Below are positions 1 to 5,492 of a DNA stretch of 5,492 nt, one piece after another; the first letter of the stretch is position 1; the number at the start of each line of letters is the position of its first letter. The notes beneath the pieces are model-generated. The model had not been told where the DNA came from. It made no database searches and was given only the letters and a program-made list of their open reading frames with translations. Origin of the DNA: Clostridiales bacterium (GTDB lineage: Bacteria; Bacillota; Clostridia; Christensenellales; Christensenellaceae); contig JAHZHM010000177.1 of assembly GCA_019420265.1 (NCBI GenBank), positions 1-5,492 of the forward strand, written 5' to 3'. Made by a program: the position numbers and the translations under genes.

Positions 1-192
1 GATGCGCTGAAAGCCATTGCCCTATGCGCGATTGAAGTTTCCGGGTTGCGTTTTATTTTGGCATGGGTCCGGATGACGGCGCTGTTTGGCTACCGCAAGA
101 AAAAAACGCAGTGGGGCAAGATCGAGCGGCAGCGTATTCATTTTCATGTTACAAAGCCAAAAGCGGCCAAAGAGCAGGAAAGCGGAGAATAA
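1..192 (+). CDS. C-terminal end of a probable membrane glycosyltransferase (GT2-like), 5' truncated
   Basis: An open frame enters at base 1 and ends at TAA 190-192, giving 63 residues of a protein whose start lies outside the window. The visible part has a hydrophobic to amphipathic stretch (about residues 3-30, including GLRFILAWVRMTALFGYR). A strongly basic segment follows (YRKKKTQWGKIERQR), then a short charged, lysine- and glutamate-rich tail. A W-x-KIER-type sequence after the last membrane or interface helix is typical of the cytoplasmic end of processive family 2 glycosyltransferases of Gram-positive bacteria, which polymerise surface polysaccharides. The catalytic domain (DxD, QxxRW) is not in the window, so substrate and product cannot be stated. 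The gene shares its frame with the downstream c-di-GMP gene and is separated from it by its stop and one codon, so co-transcription is very likely. Confidence is high that this is a coding tail and moderate for the family. Confidence 0.55.
   Translation, partial: DALKAIALCAIEVSGLRFILAWVRMTALFGYRKKKTQWGKIERQRIHFHVTKPKAAKEQESGE
183..187 (+). promoter_or_regulatory. Ribosome binding site for the GGDEF-EAL gene
   Basis: CGGAG lies 8 bases before GTG 196 and inside the last codons of the upstream gene. It supports the GTG start, because the frame is closed by TAA at 190-192 and no earlier start is possible. Confidence 0.5.
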
Positions 193-195
193 AGA

Positions 196-2016
196 GTGGA
201 AGAGATTGTAATTTATGTTGCGGGGAATCCCGATTCCTACCCGGTGGAGTATTATGACAGCGAATCGGGCACATATCAGGGGCTCATTCCAGATCTGCTG
301 CGCGCGTTTTCCCAGCAGAGCAGCTATGAAATTCGCTATTACGAGCCGGGGCGGGCAGACCGGCGCGAACAGATGGCTGCGCATTTTCAGGTGGATCTGA
401 TCTCCGGGTGCGATGGAAGCGAGCAGTTCCGCCATAAAGAAGGCGCGGAGCTGATTATCTTAGAGACAGAGGTGCAAGGCCAAAGCGTACAGTATCAGAT
501 TTGGCTGACGGACGCCGCGCCGCAATTGCTGGAAGAGGATCTGCGCAGCTTTCTCTCTCAAGTTTCGCAGGAAGCCAAGGCAGGTATGCTGGTAGAAGCA
601 GCGGGCGCGCAGCCCGATGAGTATCGCCGCCAAATGCGAGGCGGCATCGTTGGCCTTGGGATTGCAGTTATTCTGCTGGCAGGGCTAGCTTTGGTTTTGC
701 TGCGCAAATATCGCGCCAGCAAAAAAGAGCTCAGGCGGCGCAGTGAGCAGGATGAATTGACTGGAATTGGAAATATCGATTATCTGGAGCGCGGATATCG
801 GGCGCTGATTGGCGATCAGAATCGAATCCTATACCGCATGTGCTATTTCTATCTGGATATTGAGCGTGTGGAGCGCATGAGCGGCCGCGCGGTGGCTGAT
901 GCGCTTTTGCGCCATACCGCAGCTGTCCTTTCCGACTATATCTCGCAGACGGATCTGCTGGCGCGGGTTTCAGACGAGGGATTCGCTGTGCTCAGGCTGG
1001 GCGCCGGCCAGCAAGAGCTGGAAGAATGGCTATCGTTGGCCCTCGGGCGCCTGCGCAGTTTTTCTGCGGAAGGAAAGAGCTATGCAGGGCAGATTGCGGC
1101 AGGGGTCTATTTGCTGAAAGCCGATGACTATCATCTGGATGAAATTTTGTTCCAGGCGGCGCAAAGTGCGCAGATGGCCTGCCGGCAGGGCGAGGATTTT
1201 AAAATTTGCACGGACGAGCTGCAAAAAGCGCTTCAGGAGGAGCGGCAGCTTCAGGAGGATGTCCGCCGAGGCTTTGAATATGGAGAATTTCAGCTTTATC
1301 TCCAGTTTTATGTGGATGCCCAAAACCAGAGCATCCTGGGCGGTGAGGCGCTGGCCCGCTGGGAGCACCCAGAGCGAGGTTTCCTTGCGCCAGGGCAGTT
1401 CATTCCGCTGATGGAAAAAGAGGGGCTGATCAGTCAGCTGGATTTTTATCTGCTGGGCCAGGCATGCGCCTTCCTGGAACGGCTGAAACGCGCGGGGATA
1501 GAGGATTTCTTTCTCTCTTGCAATTTTTCTCGGGAGACGTTTTCACGGGCAGATTTTGCGGAGAGAATCCGCGAAATCGTCGAAGCGCATGAATTTGAAA
1601 AGCGGCGTCTCATTTTTGAGATCACAGAAAGCGCGGCATTTGGTGACGCCACAGTGGCGCATCAAAATGTTGTGGCCATTCGGCAGATGGGAATACAAAT
1701 CGCGCTGGATGACTTTGGCGATGGCTTCACTTCCTTTATGGATATCCGGGAAAACTCCCTGGATGTTCTGAAGCTGGATAAAGCGTTGATCGACAATATC
1801 GGGACGAAGTTCGGAGATACCATTCTGCGCGCCATGATAGATATCGGCCATGAGCTTGGGCTCAAGGTCTTTGCGGAAGGTGTGGAAAAAGAAGAACAGG
1901 CACAGACGCTGCGGGATGCAGGGTGCGATGCGCTGCAAGGATTCTGCTTCCATTATCCGGTTCCGGATTGGGAAGCGGAGCGGAAAATCAAACAGAGAAA
2001 GCAAAGCTTGAAATGA
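196..2016 (+). CDS. Membrane-anchored c-di-GMP phosphodiesterase: solute-binding-like domain, TM, degenerate GGDEF, EAL
   Basis: This 606-residue protein starts at GTG 196. Residues 4-135 resemble the first lobe of family 3 extracellular solute-binding proteins (for example QGLIPDLL, and D67-LISG-71), but most of the second lobe is missing. One membrane helix spans about 149-169, followed by basic RKYR, which predicts a cytoplasmic C-terminus. The GGDEF domain (about 180-330) keeps DELTG at 186-190, but the signature is SDEGF at 259-263. The FKxxND..GH substrate segment is shortened and lacks its Asn, and the RxxD inhibitory site reads SQTD, so cyclase activity is not expected. The EAL domain (about 350-600) has E384-A-L, N443, E475 and E478 (EITES), D505-D506, K526, E561 (AEGVE) and Q581 (LQGF). 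These are the known metal- and substrate-binding positions, so hydrolysis of c-di-GMP to pGpG is likely. QP is changed to QF at 370-371. No signal peptide is visible, which is odd for a receptor with an outside domain. Whether GTP or a ligand regulates it is unknown. Confidence 0.88.
   Translation: MEEIVIYVAGNPDSYPVEYYDSESGTYQGLIPDLLRAFSQQSSYEIRYYEPGRADRREQMAAHFQVDLISGCDGSEQFRHKEGAELIILETEVQGQSVQYQIWLTDAAPQLLEEDLRSFLSQVSQEAKAGMLVEAAGAQPDEYRRQMRGGIVGLGIAVILLAGLALVLLRKYRASKKELRRRSEQDELTGIGNIDYLERGYRALIGDQNRILYRMCYFYLDIERVERMSGRAVADALLRHTAAVLSDYISQTDLLARVSDEGFAVLRLGAGQQELEEWLSLALGRLRSFSAEGKSYAGQIAAGVYLLKADDYHLDEILFQAAQSAQMACRQGEDFKICTDELQKALQEERQLQEDVRRGFEYGEFQLYLQFYVDAQNQSILGGEALARWEHPERGFLAPGQFIPLMEKEGLISQLDFYLLGQACAFLERLKRAGIEDFFLSCNFSRETFSRADFAERIREIVEAHEFEKRRLIFEITESAAFGDATVAHQNVVAIRQMGIQIALDDFGDGFTSFMDIRENSLDVLKLDKALIDNIGTKFGDTILRAMIDIGHELGLKVFAEGVEKEEQAQTLRDAGCDALQGFCFHYPVPDWEAERKIKQRKQSLK
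1230..1259 (+). repeat. 12-base direct repeat containing AGGAGG, inside the GGDEF-EAL linker
   Basis: GCTTCAGGAGGA occurs at 1230-1241 and again at 1248-1259, with a six-base spacer. In the reading frame it encodes the repeated LQE of the helix joining the GGDEF and EAL domains (residues 346-355). Each copy holds a near-perfect anti-Shine-Dalgarno match. No in-frame start codon follows at a useful distance, so this is not an internal start. It is most simply a by-product of the LQE helix code. Confidence 0.45.
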
Positions 2017-2018
2017 GG
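2015..2018 (+). promoter_or_regulatory. Ribosome binding site overlapping the preceding stop
   Basis: GAGG overlaps the TGA stop of the phosphodiesterase gene (2014-2016) and sits 5 bases before ATG 2024. This overlap suggests translational coupling between the phosphodiesterase and the glycosidase-like protein. Confidence 0.45.
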
Positions 2019-2023
2019 CGAAG

Positions 2024-2908
2024 ATGAGAAAAAGAGCGATTGTGATCACGGCAATTTTGCTGCTGTGCGGAATAACAGCTTTTGCGGCATGGCGATGCCT
2101 GGGCGCTTCGCCCAAAGAGCAAGGCTTTGGCATGTTTAGCTGGAGCGCAGAGGTGCTGGTGCCAGAAGAGGCGGAGGAGCTTTTCGCGTGCGCAAGCCGG
2201 GCGGGCATTTCGGAAGTCTATCAGCATTTCCCCAAAGAGAGCCTGATGCCGGAAGGAGAGGCACAGGCCTTCGTCTCCGGATTGCGCAAAAAGCAAATAG
2301 ACGTCTATGCGCTGGTGGGCGAGGCCCAGTGGGCCTATGATGCGGAGGGCGAAAGCTTGATCAAAAGAATCCAGCGCGTCGCAGATTATAATGAACGCCA
2401 GCCGCAGAGCGGCAAAATATGCGGCGTGATGGTGGATATCGAGCCATACTTGCTGGAAGAATGGGAAGATAAGCAAGAAAAGCGCCCCGCTTTGATGCAA
2501 AGTTATCTTGGCTGTATTCAGCAAGGCTATCGGTATGCCGCGCAGCACGATTTGGAATTTTGGGTCTGCATCCCAATTTTTTACGATGCCAGCTGCCCGG
2601 ATGTTCTGGAAACACTGGTGCGCGATTGCTGTGATGGCATCGCCGTGATGAACTATAATCGCTCAGATGAATATGCACAGATGGCAAAAGAGGTGGAACT
2701 GGCCAGATTGCATGGTAAGGGTGTCATCTGCATCTATGAGCTTCAGCAGCCGGGCAAACATGGCCTTGAAGAGATCAATACCTATGCAAACCAGGGGCTG
2801 GAGGCGCTCTGGCAATCGGCGGAAGGATTGGAAAGGCAGTTCCAGTATGATGGCCTGCGCTTTGCCTATCACTACTATCAGCCGCTCAAAGAGATGCTGG
2901 CAGAGTGA
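2024..2908 (+). CDS. Exported or membrane-anchored glycoside-hydrolase-like TIM-barrel protein
   Basis: The 294-residue protein opens with MRKR and a hydrophobic segment at about residues 5-22, a signal peptide or uncleaved anchor. A cut after AFA (19-21) is possible, and C15 and C25 lack a lipobox, so it is probably not a lipoprotein. The rest reads as repeated strand-helix units of a TIM barrel: GFGMFSW (34-40), ISEVYQHF (62-69), IDVYALVGEAQWAY (92-105), GVMVDIEPY (134-142), FWVCIPIFYD (179-188), GIAVMNYN (205-212), GVICIYE (233-239) and LRFAYHYY (278-285). D138-I-E140 on the fourth strand and M209-N-Y211 on the sixth recall the DxE and MxY motifs of family 18-type glycosidases, so D138, E140, Y211 and E239 are candidate active-site residues. 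Substrate is not recognisable. Lying behind a probable GT2 gene, it may trim or process a surface polysaccharide outside the membrane. It could also be a non-catalytic sugar-binding barrel. Fold call moderate, function weak. Confidence 0.6.
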   Translation: MRKRAIVITAILLLCGITAFAAWRCLGASPKEQGFGMFSWSAEVLVPEEAEELFACASRAGISEVYQHFPKESLMPEGEAQAFVSGLRKKQIDVYALVGEAQWAYDAEGESLIKRIQRVADYNERQPQSGKICGVMVDIEPYLLEEWEDKQEKRPALMQSYLGCIQQGYRYAAQHDLEFWVCIPIFYDASCPDVLETLVRDCCDGIAVMNYNRSDEYAQMAKEVELARLHGKGVICIYELQQPGKHGLEEINTYANQGLEALWQSAEGLERQFQYDGLRFAYHYYQPLKEMLAE

Positions 2909-2929
2909 AAAGACCAAGTGAAATGCGAT

Positions 2930-2934
2930 GGAGG
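2930..2934 (+). promoter_or_regulatory. Strong ribosome binding site that sets the kinase start
   Basis: GGAGG lies 6 bases before ATG 2941. A frame-compatible GTG at 2905 overlaps the previous stop as GTGA, but it has no comparable site in front. ATG 2941 also places the basic residues MMKRRNNR directly before the first membrane helix, so it is preferred. Confidence 0.6.
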
Positions 2935-2940
2935 AAACGA

Positions 2941-3636
2941 ATGATGAAAAGAAGAAACAACAGATTCCTAATTGCGAGCTTTTCGATTTTAATTGTCGTC
3001 TGTATTTTGATGCTGGCAATTGCTTCTGTGGTTATTGCTCAGAAAAGCGATGTCGCCATCAGCGAAATTGGCCAGCTCTATATGTCCGCTATGGCAAGGC
3101 AGACGCAGCAAAAATTTGATACCGTGCTGGATCTTCAAATTTCAGATTTGGAGGGAATCGTGCGAAGAGTTCCGCCAGAGAATGCGGAATATGGGCAGGA
3201 GATGATCGAGCAGCTTGCGCTTTCGGCTGAAGTGAGAAACTTCACATATCTTGGGCTTTATACCAAGGATGGCCAGAGTGAGACGATCTACGGTGAGAGC
3301 GTGGCGTATCATGATTATGAAACCTTCAATAAGGTGCTGCACGATAGCCGCCTGCGTGTTTTTACCGGTGTAAATGCCAGCGGGGAAAAACAGCTCTGCC
3401 TTCTGATCAATGCGCAGTATCCCATGAGCGATGGGCAGACCAGCTCTGCGATTGTGGCCGCGCTGCCCATGGAATACCTGGAAGGCGTGCTCGAAATGAA
3501 AATGGAAGAGGATCTGATGTATTCCTATATCATCCGCAAGGATGGCACGTTTGTTGTCAGATGGGAGGGTGAGAACTATTTCAACCGCATCTCAGAGATC
3601 TTTGCTGAATTCCGCGGAAAGACGGCAGAAGAATAG
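2941..3636 (+). CDS. 5' fragment of the kinase: TM1 and first part of the Cache-like sensor
   Basis: This segment gives 231 residues before the amber codon. It has a basic N-terminus, a membrane helix at 9-33 and then an extracytoplasmic region. A long helix with QKFDTVLDLQISDLEGIV comes first, followed by a Cache-like alternation: FTYLGLYTKDGQ, a YHDYETFN helix, FTGVNASGEKQLCLLINAQY, IVAALPMEYLEGVL and YSYIIRKDGTFVVR. The last strand pair begins the membrane-proximal Cache module and is cut off by the stop. If translated alone it would be a membrane-tethered, incomplete sensor with no second helix and no signalling output. It is therefore likely unstable or inert unless the stop is read through. 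The ligand cannot be inferred; Cache domains commonly bind small metabolites. Confidence 0.7.
   Translation: MMKRRNNRFLIASFSILIVVCILMLAIASVVIAQKSDVAISEIGQLYMSAMARQTQQKFDTVLDLQISDLEGIVRRVPPENAEYGQEMIEQLALSAEVRNFTYLGLYTKDGQSETIYGESVAYHDYETFNKVLHDSRLRVFTGVNASGEKQLCLLINAQYPMSDGQTSSAIVAALPMEYLEGVLEMKMEEDLMYSYIIRKDGTFVVRWEGENYFNRISEIFAEFRGKTAEE
3634..3636 (+). other. In-frame amber (TAG) stop splitting the kinase
   Basis: The codons run GAA GAA TAG GCA AAT GAG in the frame of ATG 2941, and the same frame stays open for 615 further codons. The base after the stop is G. No hairpin or other readthrough signal is obvious in the next few dozen bases by eye. It could be a nonsense mutation, a sequencing or assembly error, or a suppressed codon. 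Confidence 0.9.
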
Positions 3637-3657
3637 GCAAATGAGCTGCGCGATGCG

Positions 3658-5484
3658 ATGCAGAATGGCGCAGAGTATTCTACAATGATCCAGGTGGATG
3701 GAGAATATCGCTTTCTTTTATGCACGCCGCTGCCTGATTCTGAATGGTATCTCATCTCTGTCATGCCGTTTGGAACGCTGGATAATATTCTAAGCGACCT
3801 TGGAGCTCATAGGCAGCTTGCAATTTTGCTTACCAGCGCTGTCATACTCGGCGGGGTTGCCATCATTTTTGTTTTGTATTACCGGTTGTCGCAAAGGCAG
3901 CTGGCAGAACTGGATAAAGCGGAAAAAGAGGCAATCAAATCCAACAAAGCAAAAAGTGAATTTCTCTCCAGCATGAGCCACGATATCCGCACGCCTATGA
4001 ACGGAATCGTGGGCATGACGGCCATTGCCATGGCGAATATCGATAATATGGAGAAAGTCAAAGATTGCTTAAAGAAAATAACCCTATCCAGCAAGCACTT
4101 GCTCGGCCTGATTAACGATGTGCTGGATATGTCTAAAATTGAGAGCGGAAAACTGTCTTTGAATATGGGGCAGATTTCTCTGCGCGAAACCATGGATAGC
4201 ATCGTCAATATCATTCAGCCGCAGATCAAGGCGCGCAGGCAGCATTTTGATATTTTCATTCGGCAGATTCAGGCGGAAGACGTCTATTGCGATAGTGTGC
4301 GCCTCAATCAGGTTTTGATCAATCTTTTATCGAATGCCGTCAAGTTTACGCCTGAAGACGGTAATATCTATGTCTACCTGGAGCAGGAAGCTTCCCCGCT
4401 TGGAGCGCGATATATCCGATGCCATTTCAAAGTGAGAGATAGCGGCATCGGGATGACGGAGGAGTTCCAGAAAAAGATCTTTGAGACTTTTTCCAGAGAA
4501 GAGAATCAGCAGGTTCAAAAAACAGAAGGAACAGGCCTGGGCATGGCCATCACCAAGGCGATTGTGGATGCGATGGGCGGAAGCATTGCGCTAAAGAGTG
4601 CGCCCGGGAAAGGAAGCGAATTCCATATCACGCTGGATCTGGAAAAGGCAGAGGTGCAGGAGAAGGATATGGTGCTCCCACCTTGGAGAATGCTGGTTGT
4701 GGACAATAATGAAGATCTGTGCCTGAGCGCAGTTTCTTCGCTCAAAGAAATTGGCATCGATGCGCAGTGGGCAGTGGATGGGCAGAGCGCTGTGCAGATG
4801 GTTGAGAAGCGCCATAAAGAGCGGAATGACTACGAGATCGTTCTGCTGGATTGGAAGATGCCGGGTATGGATGGGCTGCATACTGCCCGGGAGATCCGAA
4901 AGCTTTTAGGAGATGAAGTTCCGATTTTGATCATCTCTGCTTATGATTGGAGCGAGATCGAGCAGGAGGCGCAAGAGGTTGGCATTCATGGATTCATCTC
5001 AAAACCGCTGTTTAAATCCAATCTCTTTTTGGGGCTAAGCCAGTATATGATGCCGGATGCGCCCGAGCGCGGAGAGGCAAAGCCGGAGGATGGCGAATCC
5101 GGGTTTGCGGGCAAGCGAATTCTGCTGGCAGAGGATAATGATCTGAACTGGGAGATTGCGGAGGATATTCTCTCTGAGATAGGCTTTGAATTGGAGAGGG
5201 CGGAGAACGGCCAGGTTTGCCTGGAAAAATTTAGAGCATCGGATACAGGGTTCTATGATGCAATTCTGATGGATATCCGGATGCCCGTTATGAATGGCTA
5301 CGATGCGACGAAAGCGATCCGCGCGCTCGAACGCCCAGATGCCAACCTGCCCATCCTGGCTATGACGGCAGACGCTTTTTCAGATGATATTCAGCGTTGC
5401 AAGGAATGCGGCATGAACGAGCATGTCTCAAAGCCGATTAACGTCGAACTGCTGACGCAGCTTTTGCATAAATATCTTGGATAG
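3658..5484 (+). CDS. 3' fragment of the kinase: end of sensor, TM2, HisKA, HATPase, two receiver domains
   Basis: This 608-residue frame starts at ATG 3658, the first in-frame ATG after the amber codon; no good ribosome site precedes it, so reinitiation would be weak. Positions count from ATG 2941. The sensor ends with a Cache-type segment (YRFLLCTPLP, then EWYLISVMPFG), and TM2 lies at 292-314. HisKA carries the H-box SHDIRTP with phospho-accepting H347. The HATPase has the N-box with N461 and N465, DSGIGM (500-505), an FETF segment and GTGLGM (530-535). Receiver 1 (about 583-697) has phospho-accepting D637 in LLDWKMPGMDG and K688, but its acidic pair reads D588-N589. Receiver 2 (about 725-845) is complete, with E731-D732, D778 in LMDIRMPVMNG and K831. 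There is no Hpt or DNA-binding domain, so phosphate must pass to a separate partner. The kinase chemistry looks intact; the unresolved issue is how this part is translated. Confidence 0.85.
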   Translation: MQNGAEYSTMIQVDGEYRFLLCTPLPDSEWYLISVMPFGTLDNILSDLGAHRQLAILLTSAVILGGVAIIFVLYYRLSQRQLAELDKAEKEAIKSNKAKSEFLSSMSHDIRTPMNGIVGMTAIAMANIDNMEKVKDCLKKITLSSKHLLGLINDVLDMSKIESGKLSLNMGQISLRETMDSIVNIIQPQIKARRQHFDIFIRQIQAEDVYCDSVRLNQVLINLLSNAVKFTPEDGNIYVYLEQEASPLGARYIRCHFKVRDSGIGMTEEFQKKIFETFSREENQQVQKTEGTGLGMAITKAIVDAMGGSIALKSAPGKGSEFHITLDLEKAEVQEKDMVLPPWRMLVVDNNEDLCLSAVSSLKEIGIDAQWAVDGQSAVQMVEKRHKERNDYEIVLLDWKMPGMDGLHTAREIRKLLGDEVPILIISAYDWSEIEQEAQEVGIHGFISKPLFKSNLFLGLSQYMMPDAPERGEAKPEDGESGFAGKRILLAEDNDLNWEIAEDILSEIGFELERAENGQVCLEKFRASDTGFYDAILMDIRMPVMNGYDATKAIRALERPDANLPILAMTADAFSDDIQRCKECGMNEHVSKPINVELLTQLLHKYLG

Positions 5485-5492
5485 TCGGCGGC

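Larger units (their letters stand above)
2941..5484 (+). pseudogene. Hybrid sensor histidine kinase (Cache-HisKA-HATPase-REC-REC) interrupted by an in-frame amber codon
   Basis: One continuous frame runs from ATG 2941 to TAG 5482-5484 (847 codons) and is broken only by TAG at 3634-3636 (codon 232). Both halves are in the same frame with no indel. Together they make a complete, ordered clostridial hybrid kinase: TM1 (9-33), periplasmic Cache-like sensor (34-291), TM2 (292-314), HisKA, HATPase and two receivers. The break falls inside the sensor domain, in a charged helix reading TAEE-stop-ANEL. A single C-to-T change from CAG (Gln) would explain it; Glu, Lys, Trp, Tyr, Ser and Leu codons are also one step away. 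Everything after the stop is well conserved, so the lesion is recent, suppressed, or a sequence error. Without readthrough, the sensor and kinase would not be joined in one chain. Residue numbers here count the amber as a codon. The same TAG triplet closes the gene at 5482, arguing against general TAG recoding. Confidence 0.75.

Noticed and set aside
22..435. Open frame on the - strand (137 codons)
   Set aside because: It crosses the junction of two well-supported + strand genes and has no motif support.
1543..2208. Long open frame on the - strand (221 codons)
   Set aside because: It lies antisense to the EAL domain with its conserved catalytic motifs and continues into the next gene. Its translation shows no recognisable domain and no ribosome site was seen. 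It is a shadow of the coding strand.
1988..2548. Open frame on the - strand (186 codons)
   Set aside because: It is antisense to the glycosidase-like gene, with no domain-like pattern in its translation.
2905..2940. Earlier GTG start for the kinase, overlapping the preceding stop as GTGA
   Set aside because: This start is possible, but ATG 2941 has a strong GGAGG at 6 bases and puts the basic residues next to the membrane helix. The earlier start only adds 12 charged residues.
3634..3636. TAG as a sense codon such as pyrrolysine across the genome
   Set aside because: The same gene ends at TAG 5482-5484 at the natural end of its receiver domain, and no suppressor tRNA or pyl gene is in the window. 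It is kept only as something to check.
3641..3688. Short out-of-frame ORF starting at ATG 3641 just after the amber codon, with AGG in front
   Set aside because: It gives only about 15 residues of no recognisable character, ends inside the kinase frame, and cannot restore the kinase frame.
5485..5492. Possible start of a terminator hairpin in the GC-rich last bases
   Set aside because: Only 8 bases remain after the stop, too few to show a stem, loop or T tract.

Overview
The window is a tightly packed, single-direction (+ strand) stretch of a chromosome, most likely from a gut-type Clostridia (Bacillota; Lachnospiraceae or Christensenellales-like). This is inferred from protein style: a Cache-type hybrid histidine kinase with two receiver domains, a GGDEF-EAL protein behind a solute-binding-like domain, purine-rich Shine-Dalgarno sites, and a GC content judged by eye at slightly above half. 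No marker gene is present to fix the taxon.

Layout. Bases 1-192 are the last 63 codons of a gene whose basic, aromatic tail resembles the end of membrane glycosyltransferases of family 2 (GT2). Three bases later, in the same frame, comes a 606-residue membrane protein (196-2016). It has a shortened solute-binding-like domain, one membrane helix, a degenerate GGDEF domain and an EAL domain that keeps all expected catalytic residues, so it is a probable c-di-GMP phosphodiesterase. Seven bases further on is a 294-residue exported TIM-barrel protein resembling glycoside hydrolases (2024-2908). Last is a large hybrid sensor histidine kinase (2941-5484) with a Cache sensor, HisKA, HATPase and two receivers. 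It is interrupted by an in-frame TAG at 3634-3636. Only 8 bases follow the last stop. No internal promoter, terminator, RNA gene, CRISPR array or mobile element was found, and no gap between genes exceeds about 32 bases.

Reading together (inference): the arrangement fits a cell-surface or secreted polysaccharide locus. A membrane glycosyltransferase would make the polymer, an extracytoplasmic glycosidase-like protein would act on it, and c-di-GMP turnover plus a two-component kinase would control it. The main anomalies are the amber codon that splits the kinase sensor domain, and the phosphodiesterase, which begins almost exactly at the 'mature' end of its solute-binding-like domain with no signal peptide.
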